NCBI RefSeq assembly: GCF_032062175.1
Contig: NZ_DAMBQK010000007.1
Location: 1-64,000, forward strand
DNA from: Atlantibacter sp032062175
GTDB lineage: Bacteria > Pseudomonadota > Gammaproteobacteria > Enterobacterales > Enterobacteriaceae
Length of the DNA: 64,000 nucleotides
Reading direction: 5' to 3'
Under the pieces are notes generated by a model. It was not told the origin of the DNA, searched no databases, and was given only the letters and a program-made list of their open reading frames with translations. Shown here in pieces: positions 41,573-49,360 of the stretch; within the stretch, counting starts at the first letter, position 1, and each line of letters starts with the position of its first letter. The translations under genes were made by a program, and so were the position numbers.

Positions 41573-42094
41573 TCAGTTGTTTTCCAGCATATGAATAATC
41601 TGGTTTGCCACAACTTTCGCGCTTTGGTCGTCAGTGCGAATGGTTACGTCGGCAATCTCTTCATACAGCGGATTGCGTTCACCGGCCAGTGCTTCCAGAA
41701 CTTCGCGAGGCGGGGTTTCAACCTGCAACAAAGGACGCTTTTTATCGCGCTGGGTACGAGCCAGTTGTTTTTCGATGGTTGTCTCAAGGTAAACCACGAC
41801 GCCGCGAGCGGAGAGACGGTTACGGGTTTCACGAGATTTTACAGAGCCGCCGCCGGTTGCCAGAACAATGCCTTGCTTCTCGGTGAGTTCATTGATGACT
41901 TTTTCTTCTCTGTCACGGAAGCCTTCTTCGCCTTCAACGTCGAAGACCCAACCTACATCAGCGCCGGTTCGTTTCTCAATCTCTTGATCAGAATCGTAAA
42001 ATTCCATATTGAGCTGTTGAGCTAACTGACGCCCAATCGTGCTTTTGCCAGCACCCATCGGCCCAACCAGAAAGATATTGCGTTTCTCTGCCAT
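41573..42094 (-). CDS. aroK: Shikimate kinase I
   Basis: This 173-aa kinase has P-loop GPMGAGKST (residues 11-19), the shikimate-binding DSDQEIEKRTG, and GGGSVKSRETR. It phosphorylates shikimate at O3. It is the first gene of the damX superoperon. A 300-nt region upstream separates it from hofQ. Confidence 0.98.
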   Translation of the reverse strand: MAEKRNIFLVGPMGAGKSTIGRQLAQQLNMEFYDSDQEIEKRTGADVGWVFDVEGEEGFRDREEKVINELTEKQGIVLATGGGSVKSRETRNRLSARGVVVYLETTIEKQLARTQRDKKRPLLQVETPPREVLEALAGERNPLYEEIADVTIRTDDQSAKVVANQIIHMLENN

Positions 42095-42394
42095 TTTTTT
42101 GGTACTACTAAGACAATTCGTTGATGGTAAACCCGCTGCGCGACATGTTTGCGTTACGGATAATGAACTGAAACCTCTTTATGCGATAGTGCGAGAGTCA
42201 GACCAAAAATTATCTCAACACTCAAGGTGGTTTGGCAACCGAATAAATTACCGCGCCCGATGAGCTGGCGGGAAAAACGCCATCGGGAGTACTGAATTGG
42301 GCTGACACTCAAATCGGTACTCCTTGTATGCTAATTCGAGTCTGACGTCAAACGCCCGACCGAATAAAAACGTGAAATCGACAATATAAGAACG
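42095..42394 (-). promoter_or_regulatory. hofQ-aroK intergenic leader region
   Basis: This 300-nt gap must end the hof transcript and start aroK. It has an inverted repeat GGAGTAC/GTACTCC (42286-42323) and, beside it, a second imperfect hairpin built on CCCGATG/CATCGGG (42256-42287). A TTG-started frame of 52 codons (42312 to 42154) follows an AAGGAGT that lies within the first repeat. The peptide has no recognisable family, so I do not call it a gene. No clean -35/-10 pair was assigned. Confidence 0.4.
42286..42323 (-). repeat. Inverted repeat in the aroK upstream region
   Basis: GGAGTAC (42286-42292) and GTACTCC (42317-42323) are separated by 24 nt. On the minus strand the left arm contains AAGGAGT, so folding would hide a potential ribosome-binding site. 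Confidence 0.5.
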
Positions 42395-43654
42395 CTAAGC
42401 CTTTGGCGCGATTAGCCGTGGCGTGATGAACACAACGAGTTCCCGCCGCTCATCATCTTTCCCGTCATAGCTAAACAGGCCGCCTATCAGCGGGATGTCT
42501 CCCAGCAAGGGCACCGTGTCTTTACCACCTTTACGTTTCTGCTGGAAGATGCCGCCGAGGGCGATGGTCTCGCCGTCTTTTATTTCCACCTGAGTTTCAA
42601 TTTCCTGCTTATCAATCGCCATCACTTCACCATCCGCCTGCTTCAGCACTTGTCCTGGCATATTCTGGCTGATGCGCAGCTTCATCCTGATCCTGCCGTA
42701 GGGCTGAATGGTCGGCGTCACTTCCATCCCTAGCACTGCCTCTTTAAATTCAATCGACGTCGCGCCGCTTTCGCCGCTGGAGACCTGATAAGGGATCTCG
42801 CTGCCCTGCTTGATGCTCGCGGGCTGCTGATGCGAGGCCAGCAAACGCGGGCTGGCGATAATTTCCAGCTTATGTTTCTGCTCCAGCGCCGAGAGCTCAA
42901 TATCAAGCATGTTGCCGTTAATCCGCCCGACGTTAAAACCAATCCGCGTGGAGGCGTTCGGCACTGACAGGTCCGCAGATATTGCGCTGGGGCGATAAAG
43001 CCGCTCTTTGCCCTCGCCCTCCGCCGAACTCCACTTCACGCCAAGTTCGCGCAGGCTGGTTTGATTGATGGTGACAATATGCGCCGAGAGTTCAACCTGG
43101 CCCACCGGGATATCCATGCTGGCAATCCAGCTGTCTATCTTTTTCAGCGCCGCGCTGTTGTCATCGATCAGCAGCCGGTTGGTGCGTTTATCCGCCATCA
43201 CGCTGCCTTTCGGGCCCAGTAACTTGTCACCCTGCGCCGTCATTGCCGCCGCCAGTTCTGTCGCATCGGCGTAACGCAGCGACACCATTCGGGTGTTCAG
43301 CGGTTGGTTAGTGAGCCGCTGTAAACGGGCCTGCTCCTGTTCCTGCTGCTGGCGCTGTTGCCATTCCGCCGGATAAACCCGCAGGATATTGCCCTCCTTA
43401 CGCCAGTGGAGCTGACTGATATCCACCACGGTCTGAAAAGCCACCTGCCAGGGAACGTTCACCAGATGCAGCGTCACGTCGCCCGCTACGTCAGGCGCGA
43501 TAATCACGTTTTGCCTTTCTGTTTCCGCCAGCGCCTGCAAAACCTGGCGGACAGGCACGTCATCAACCACCAGAGAAATATTATTTGCCGGTTTTACGGC
43601 CAGCGCGCTCAGCGGGAGCAGCATCAGCCCGGCTAATCTGCACATCCTTGCCAT
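42395..43654 (-). CDS. hofQ: Secretin-type DNA uptake porin HofQ
   Basis: The 419-aa precursor has a signal peptide MARMCRLAGLMLLPLSALA. N-domains (about 20-190, including VDDVPVRQVLQALAE) are followed by the secretin domain (about 200-415; ASPRLLASHQQPASIKQG, the conserved GSEIPYQ, and VPLLGDIPLIGGLF). It is an outer-membrane ring homologous to PilQ/ComE, used in DNA catabolism or competence-like uptake. The start at 43654 (or 43645) lies inside hofP; an earlier ATG gives no better signal peptide. Confidence 0.9.
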   Translation of the reverse strand: MARMCRLAGLMLLPLSALAVKPANNISLVVDDVPVRQVLQALAETERQNVIIAPDVAGDVTLHLVNVPWQVAFQTVVDISQLHWRKEGNILRVYPAEWQQRQQQEQEQARLQRLTNQPLNTRMVSLRYADATELAAAMTAQGDKLLGPKGSVMADKRTNRLLIDDNSAALKKIDSWIASMDIPVGQVELSAHIVTINQTSLRELGVKWSSAEGEGKERLYRPSAISADLSVPNASTRIGFNVGRINGNMLDIELSALEQKHKLEIIASPRLLASHQQPASIKQGSEIPYQVSSGESGATSIEFKEAVLGMEVTPTIQPYGRIRMKLRISQNMPGQVLKQADGEVMAIDKQEIETQVEIKDGETIALGGIFQQKRKGGKDTVPLLGDIPLIGGLFSYDGKDDERRELVVFITPRLIAPKA

Positions 43655-43973
43655 TGAATTTTTCCTTGCGTTGCCAGCGAATCTCGCCTTTATCACACGC
43701 GGCAGGGATGGCTATAATTATAGCGGCCGCAGTGATCTCCTTAACCTGTAACTCTGACGATAAGGTCTGGCCGGGGCTCACCCGCAGCCATTTACCTTCC
43801 GGGCTTTCAATCAATGCTTTGATGGACGATGCGTTTCCCACCGCCCCGTGAAAGCGCCATGTCTCCCATTGCGCATACGGGCAGTTATTAATGGGGGCCT
43901 GGAAGGGATCGCGGGGCGCAGCGTCCACCGCCAGGCAACACATCAGCGACATGACCGCGAAGCTATTTTTCAT
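43581..43973 (-). CDS. hofP: HofP, PilP-like protein
   Basis: This 130-aa protein has an N-terminal hydrophobic stretch MKNSFAVMSLMCCLAVDAA, probably a signal peptide, and the RDPFQAP motif typical of PilP-type pilotins that link the inner-membrane complex to the secretin. Its 3' end overlaps hofQ by about 74 nt and its start overlaps hofO by 11 nt. Confidence 0.85.
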   Translation of the reverse strand: MKNSFAVMSLMCCLAVDAAPRDPFQAPINNCPYAQWETWRFHGAVGNASSIKALIESPEGKWLRVSPGQTLSSELQVKEITAAAIIIAIPAACDKGEIRWQRKEKFNGKDVQISRADAAPAERAGRKTGK

Positions 43974-44439
43974 GGTCCGCCTCCAGCCGCAGCGTGACGC
44001 TCAGTACGCCGTCCCCTGACGTCAGGGAGAAGCTTTTTAAGCGGGCGTCGGTGCGGGACAAGGCATGAAACAGCGCAGGGACAGCAAGCCACTTGCTGCG
44101 CAGCACCAGCTCGGCGAATTCGCCTTCGGGCTGCCACTTTTCCAGCGTTATGCCGGGTAATTTCCCTGTCGTCATCGCAGAGAAATTCACTGATACCAGA
44201 GCCGGCAAATTGCGTTGCGCCGCATTGAGTTGCCTGTCGAGTGCACGTTTTTGGCGCTGTTGTTCTTTTATTGCCTGCTCGCTGGCGGCCAGGCTGATGC
44301 GCTGCTGCTCAAGCGCCTGATAGCCAGGACGGATGCCCCCTAACCCGCACAGCGCCATCAACAACAGCATCGCAGCCGCCCACGTGGCGATACGCAGCCT
44401 GGCATCAGCCGTCAGCCACTGCTCAAGGAGTCGGCGCAT
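43963..44439 (-). CDS. hofO: HofO, PilO-like protein
   Basis: This 158-aa protein has one N-terminal membrane helix (about residues 17-38, WAAAMLLLMALCGLGG) followed by a coiled-coil region (about 42-80) and a small domain. That is the PilO layout of the type IV pilus alignment complex. It overlaps hofN by 17 nt. Confidence 0.85.
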   Translation of the reverse strand: MRRLLEQWLTADARLRIATWAAAMLLLMALCGLGGIRPGYQALEQQRISLAASEQAIKEQQRQKRALDRQLNAAQRNLPALVSVNFSAMTTGKLPGITLEKWQPEGEFAELVLRSKWLAVPALFHALSRTDARLKSFSLTSGDGVLSVTLRLEADHEK

Positions 44440-44971
44440 CGTCAGGCTCCAGCGTTAGCGTCCAGTGAAATTGCCAGCCGGCGTCGCCATCGCGCGTCGT
44501 CGCGCCCTGACGCAATACTCCCGAGCCTGGCAGCGTTTTTAGCGTCTCCGCCCACTGGCTTAACGCCTCCGCCGATAAAGACTTACCGGTGATGTCCAGC
44601 CGCCCGGCGTCAAAACGCAGCGCATTGAACCAGATTGCATCAGGCAGGCCAGAGGCGAGCTGTTCCAGCCGCTGCCCCCAGCGCTGAAAAGTGGCCTGAT
44701 GCTGAAGCTCCGCCAGCCGTTGTTGATGCACAGCCGCCAGTTCTTCCAGCCGCTTGCGTTGCCGGGCATTGTCACCGCGTAGCGTTTGAAACTGTTGGGG
44801 TGAGGGTTGCGCTAACCGCAACTGCGCGAGGCGGTGTTCGATATACCCGCGCCAGACGCCGCATGCCGCCACCATACTGATGATGCCCGCCAGAAACAGG
44901 CTGGCCCAAAATATTGCCCGCTGTTTTAACCGTTGCGCGCGCCAGGGAAGAAGGTTGATCAGTCCGCTCAT
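44423..44971 (-). CDS. hofN: HofN, PilN-like protein
   Basis: This 182-aa protein starts MSGLINLLPWRAQRLKQR. The INLLPWR motif is the PilN signature that binds PilM. One membrane helix (about 20-42) and a coiled coil follow. The start at 44971 gives a 4-nt overlap with hofM; an ATG 16 codons earlier was rejected because it removes the N-terminal signature position. Confidence 0.88.
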   Translation of the reverse strand: MSGLINLLPWRAQRLKQRAIFWASLFLAGIISMVAACGVWRGYIEHRLAQLRLAQPSPQQFQTLRGDNARQRKRLEELAAVHQQRLAELQHQATFQRWGQRLEQLASGLPDAIWFNALRFDAGRLDITGKSLSAEALSQWAETLKTLPGSGVLRQGATTRDGDAGWQFHWTLTLEPDDAPTP

Positions 44972-45756
44972 GATGGGTAACTCCCCATCGCCAGGCCGAG
45001 CGCCACGGCAAAACGCCATTCGTCAGGCGCTTTTGGCGGATGTACCCATGTCAGCCAGCGCCAGGGTTCGCAGGAAGCTACGCCGTCTTGCGGTTCGCCG
45101 TTGCAGCAAAGCCACTGCGATGGGGGAACAGAAAGCGTCTCTACCAGACTGCCGAGACCGCCTTCAGGCTGGCATCCCCAGCGTTCCCGCGTCGCCCAGA
45201 GCCACTGCTCGCCGTCACAGGCGGCAATGCCCTGAATGTGCGGCGCGGCATAAGAGAAAAAGCTGGTTAATGCGCAGGCATCGGGGGTGAGCGTGTAATG
45301 AGAAAATCCGGCACGCTCCACCAGCGCCATGACACCCGTCACTTCCTGACGATGCGCCGCCGTGACGAAGAGCGTCTTGCGCGCTGCGTCCGGGTAGTAA
45401 TCGGAGAACAGGCTGTCTGGTGCCATCTGCAATACTTTTGCTGTCGCCGCGGTGACATAGCCCTGGCACTCAGACTCGCAAAGATGGCCAGGCAACGGCA
45501 TGGTGCGTTGCAAGGTGCGCCTGGCCGGAAACGCGACGCGCACATGGTGCTGCGCCGGCAGTTCGGCACGCAGCGTGTGTAGCGCCTGAATTAACGGCTC
45601 GCTGCTGATGATTACGCCGTGATTATCGGTGGCGGTGACAAGGGGGAAATACCACCACTTTTTGAGCTGCCAGCCGCCCCGGCGGCGCTGCACCGCAACG
45701 GCCCTTACGCCATCCTGTTGAATATGAAGACCAATTTTCCATACGCGACTCACCAT
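44968..45756 (-). CDS. hofM: HofM, PilM-like ATPase-fold protein
   Basis: This 262-aa actin-like/PilM-type cytoplasmic protein is first in hofMNOPQ. It starts MVSRVWKIGLHIQQDGVRAVAVQ. The hof set is the pilMNOPQ counterpart and, in E. coli, is linked to use of DNA as a nutrient. It is divergent from mrcA, and both promoters must lie in the 118-nt gap. Confidence 0.87.
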   Translation of the reverse strand: MVSRVWKIGLHIQQDGVRAVAVQRRRGGWQLKKWWYFPLVTATDNHGVIISSEPLIQALHTLRAELPAQHHVRVAFPARRTLQRTMPLPGHLCESECQGYVTAATAKVLQMAPDSLFSDYYPDAARKTLFVTAAHRQEVTGVMALVERAGFSHYTLTPDACALTSFFSYAAPHIQGIAACDGEQWLWATRERWGCQPEGGLGSLVETLSVPPSQWLCCNGEPQDGVASCEPWRWLTWVHPPKAPDEWRFAVALGLAMGSYPS

Positions 45757-45874
45757 AACGCACTCCTTGCAGGCCCTGTTAATGAAAAGGACATATCAAT
45801 GCTTCTGGCTTGCCTTTATACTACCGAGCTGTTGTTTATAAACTGCCCAATTGAAATCTGGTGAGAAATCCTCG

Positions 45875-48427
45875 GTGAAGTTCGTAAAGTATTTATTCAT
45901 CCTTGCAGTGTGTTGCATCCTGCTGGGAGCAGGCTCGATTTATGGTTTGTACAAATATGTTGAGCCGCAACTGCCCGACGTCGCGACGCTGAAAGACATA
46001 CGCTTGCAGATCCCCATGCAGGTTTACAGCGCGGATAATGAACTTATTGCGCAGTTTGGCGAAAAGCGCCGTATCCCGTTAACGCTCAACCAAATCCCAC
46101 CTGAACTGGTTAAAGCGATTATCGCGACCGAAGACAGCCGCTTTTATGAACATCACGGCGTCGACCCTGTGGGGATTTTCCGCGCCACCAGCGTGGCGCT
46201 GTTTTCAGGGCATGCCTCACAAGGGGCCAGTACCATTACCCAGCAGTTGGCGCGTAACTTCTTCCTGAGCCCTGAGCGCAAATTAATGCGTAAAATCAAA
46301 GAGGTGTTCCTCGCGATCCGCATTGAGCAGTTGCTGAACAAAGACGACATTCTTGAGCTGTATCTCAACAAGATTTATCTCGGCTATCGCGCCTATGGCG
46401 TCGGGGCCGCCGCCCAGGTCTATTTTGGTAAAACCGTCGATCAGTTGACCCTCAGCGAGATTGCGGTGATTGCCGGGCTACCGAAAGCGCCATCAACCTA
46501 TAACCCACTGTATTCACTGGATCGTGCCACCGCGCGCCGTAATGTGGTGCTGGCGCGGATGTTGAACGAAGGCTATATCACGCAGCAGCAGCACGACACG
46601 GCGCGTAGTGAAACCATTGACGCCAACTATCACGCGCCGGAAATCGCGTTCTCCTCCCCTTACCTCGCTGAACTGGTGCGCCAGGAGATGGTGAGCCGCT
46701 ACGGCGAGAAAGCCTACGAAGACGGTTACAAGGTTTACACCACCGTTAAACGCAAAGATCAGCAGGCCGCGCAGCAGGCGGTACGCGATAACGTTCTGGC
46801 CTATGACATGCGCCACGGCTACCGCGGCCCGGCTAACGTGCTGTGGAAGGTCGGCGAAGCGGCGTGGGATCAGAAAAAAATTATCGACTCCCTGAAAGGC
46901 CTGCCCGGCTATGGCCCGTTGCGTGCCGCCGTGGTGACGCAGGCAAGCGCTGAGGAAGCCACCGCGCTACTGGCTGATGGTTCCAGCGTGTCGCTGAAAA
47001 TGACGGGAGTGCGCTGGGCGCGTCCTTACCGTTCCGATACTGCCCAGGGGCCAACGCCGCGCCGGGTCACCGACGTACTCCAGACGGGCCAGCAAATCTG
47101 GGTACGCCAGGTCGATGAAAGCTGGTGGCTGGCGCAGGTGCCGGATGTGAATTCCGCGCTGGTGTCGCTCAACCCGCGCGACGGCGCAGTGCTGGCGCTG
47201 GTGGGCGGCTTCGACTTTAACCAGAGCAAGTTCAACCGCGCTACTCAGGCGCTACGTCAGGTCGGTTCGAACATCAAACCGTTCCTCTATACCGCCGCGA
47301 TGGATAAAGGGCTGACTCTGGCAAGCATCCTTAACGATGTGCCGATTTCTCGCTGGGATGCGGGCGCGGGCTCTGATTGGCGGCCCAAAAACTCCCCGGC
47401 GGAATATGCCGGCCCGATTCGTTTGCGTCAGGGTTTAGGCCAGTCGAAAAACGTGGTGATGGTGCGCGCCATGCGCGCCATGGGCGTGGATTATGCGGCG
47501 GAATATCTGCAACGCTTCGGCTTCCCGGCGCAAAACATTGTCCATACTGAATCGCTGGCGCTGGGCTCCGCGTCCTTTACGCCGATGCAGGTGGCGCGCG
47601 GTTATGCGGTGATGGCCAACGGCGGCTTCCTGGTAGACCCGTATTTCATCACCAAAATTGTTAATGAGCAGGGGGACAATATTTTCGAAGCCAGACCGAA
47701 AATCGCCTGTCCGGAATGCGATTTGCCGGTGATTTATGGCGAAACCCCGAAATCGAACGTGCTGGATAATAACAATGTCGAAGATGTCGCCGTGTCTCAG
47801 GAGCAGCAAAACGCCACCGTGCCGATGCCGCAACTGGAGCAGGTGAACCGTGCGCTGGTGGCACAAAGCCAGCCGCAGGAATATGCGCCGCACGTAATCA
47901 ATACGCCGCTGGCGTTCCTGATGAAAAGCGCGCTGAATACCAACATCTTTGGCGAGCCCGGCTGGCAAGGCACCGGCTGGCGTGCAGGCCGCGATCTCCA
48001 GCGTAAGGATATCGGCGGTAAAACCGGCACCACCAACAGCTCCAAAGATGCCTGGTTCTCCGGTTACGGTCCTGGCGTAGTGACGTCAGTGTGGATTGGC
48101 TTTGACGATCACCGCCGCGATTTAGGCCGCACCACCGCATCTGGCGCGATCAAAGATCAGATTTCCGGCTACGAGGGAGGCGCGAAAAGCGCACAGCCTG
48201 CCTGGGATGCGTTTATGAAATCGATTCTGGAAGGCGTACCGGAAGAGCCGCTAACGCCGCCGCCGGGCATTATCAGCGTCAATATCGATCGCAGCACGGG
48301 GCAACTGGCGAACGGCGGCAACAGCCGCGAAGAGTACTTCATTGAAGGGACGCAGCCGACACAGCATGCAATCCATGAGGTGGGGACAACTATCATCGAC
48401 AACGGTGAAACCCACGAGCTGTTTTAA
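45875..48427 (+). CDS. mrcA: Penicillin-binding protein 1A
   Basis: This 850-aa bifunctional peptidoglycan synthase starts at GTG, reading (V/M)KFVKYLFILAVCC, the same start and length as E. coli PBP1A. It has an N-terminal membrane anchor (about 5-27) and a GT51 glycosyltransferase with catalytic Glu86 in ATEDSRFYEHHG. An OB insert follows, then the transpeptidase with SNIK (about residue 465), SKN and KTGTT. A TTG 8 codons earlier was rejected. It elongates cell-wall glycan with LpoA. Confidence 0.97.
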   Translation: MKFVKYLFILAVCCILLGAGSIYGLYKYVEPQLPDVATLKDIRLQIPMQVYSADNELIAQFGEKRRIPLTLNQIPPELVKAIIATEDSRFYEHHGVDPVGIFRATSVALFSGHASQGASTITQQLARNFFLSPERKLMRKIKEVFLAIRIEQLLNKDDILELYLNKIYLGYRAYGVGAAAQVYFGKTVDQLTLSEIAVIAGLPKAPSTYNPLYSLDRATARRNVVLARMLNEGYITQQQHDTARSETIDANYHAPEIAFSSPYLAELVRQEMVSRYGEKAYEDGYKVYTTVKRKDQQAAQQAVRDNVLAYDMRHGYRGPANVLWKVGEAAWDQKKIIDSLKGLPGYGPLRAAVVTQASAEEATALLADGSSVSLKMTGVRWARPYRSDTAQGPTPRRVTDVLQTGQQIWVRQVDESWWLAQVPDVNSALVSLNPRDGAVLALVGGFDFNQSKFNRATQALRQVGSNIKPFLYTAAMDKGLTLASILNDVPISRWDAGAGSDWRPKNSPAEYAGPIRLRQGLGQSKNVVMVRAMRAMGVDYAAEYLQRFGFPAQNIVHTESLALGSASFTPMQVARGYAVMANGGFLVDPYFITKIVNEQGDNIFEARPKIACPECDLPVIYGETPKSNVLDNNNVEDVAVSQEQQNATVPMPQLEQVNRALVAQSQPQEYAPHVINTPLAFLMKSALNTNIFGEPGWQGTGWRAGRDLQRKDIGGKTGTTNSSKDAWFSGYGPGVVTSVWIGFDDHRRDLGRTTASGAIKDQISGYEGGAKSAQPAWDAFMKSILEGVPEEPLTPPPGIISVNIDRSTGQLANGGNSREEYFIEGTQPTQHAIHEVGTTIIDNGETHELF

Positions 48428-48440
48428 ACGGCGGTACTAA

Positions 48441-48470
48441 AAATTAAGGCCCTTTTCAGGGCCTTAATCA
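48441..48470. terminator. Terminator between convergent mrcA and nudE
   Basis: A 10-bp ATTAAGGCCC/GGGCCTTAAT stem (48443-48468) with a 6-nt loop. On the minus side TTTTTAG follows, so it is best for nudE. On the plus side the T-run is poor. Confidence 0.8.
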
Positions 48471-48478
48471 TTTGCAGG

Positions 48479-49039
48479 CTACATCCTTCCCTGCGCCTTC
48501 AACCATTCACGCACCAGGAACAGCGCGCTAACGTTACGCGCCTCGTTGAAATCAGGATCGTCGAGCAGCGCCATCATCTCATTTAACGGCCAGTACACTT
48601 TTGGCAGCGGCTCCGGCTCGTCCCCTTGCAGGGATTCCGGGTAAAGATTCTCCGCCACCACGATATTCATTTTGCTGGAGAAGTAGGACGGTGCCATAGT
48701 CAGCTTTTTCAGAAATGTAAGCTGGTGCGCGCCAAACCCTACCTCCTCTTTCAACTCGCGGTTCGCGGCTTCAAAAACCGTCTCGCCCGGATCGATAAGC
48801 CCTTTCGAGAAGCCCAGTTCGTAAGACTCCGTCCCCACCGCGTATTCCCGGATCAGTACCAGACTGTCGTCAATAATCGGCACGATCATCACCGCCTCGC
48901 GCGTGGAGGGGCGCATCCGTTCGTAAACCCGACGCACGCCGTTGCTGAACTCCAGATCTACCGTTTCGACATTAAACAAGCGCGAACGAGCGACGGTTTC
49001 AACACGCAAAATAGTGGGTTTTTGTAGTGGTTTACTCAT
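48479..49039 (-). CDS. nudE: ADP compounds hydrolase NudE
   Basis: The protein is 186 aa. The Nudix box is GLIDPGETVFEAANRELKEE (about residues 92-111), followed by VGFGA. It hydrolyses Ap3A, NADH and ADP-ribose. The start MSKPLQKPTILRVE at 49039 fits E. coli NudE; an ATG 17 codons earlier adds an unrelated tail and was rejected. It is divergent from igaA. Confidence 0.95.
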   Translation of the reverse strand: MSKPLQKPTILRVETVARSRLFNVETVDLEFSNGVRRVYERMRPSTREAVMIVPIIDDSLVLIREYAVGTESYELGFSKGLIDPGETVFEAANRELKEEVGFGAHQLTFLKKLTMAPSYFSSKMNIVVAENLYPESLQGDEPEPLPKVYWPLNEMMALLDDPDFNEARNVSALFLVREWLKAQGRM

Positions 49040-49360
49040 CGTATGGAGAATGAAATAGGGAGAATGACAATATTGTGCGATATCCAACACAGTTTGAGCA
49101 ATGTTAATTGTTTGTTATTTACACTTTTGTCATTTTCCTGCGGGTATCATCCACAATGACGATGTCGCCAGGTTTGAAATCCTGCTAAGAATTTGCTGAT
49201 AATTCAGCGGCGCTATTGCTGTTATTCTGAATCGTCGCGGCAGAGCCTGCAAAAAGGGCTGTTTGCGCTACAGTCGTCGATAAATACTCACTGGCAATAA
49301 TTTTTGTTACAGTTCACCTTCGCGCGTGAAATTGAAGAATTTTTTGGTTATGGGGAACGC
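49040..49360. promoter_or_regulatory. nudE-igaA divergent intergenic region
   Basis: A 321-nt gap between two divergent genes. It must hold both promoters. I saw no coding frame, strong hairpin with a T-run or known operator, and no -35/-10 pair I would defend. Confidence 0.4.
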
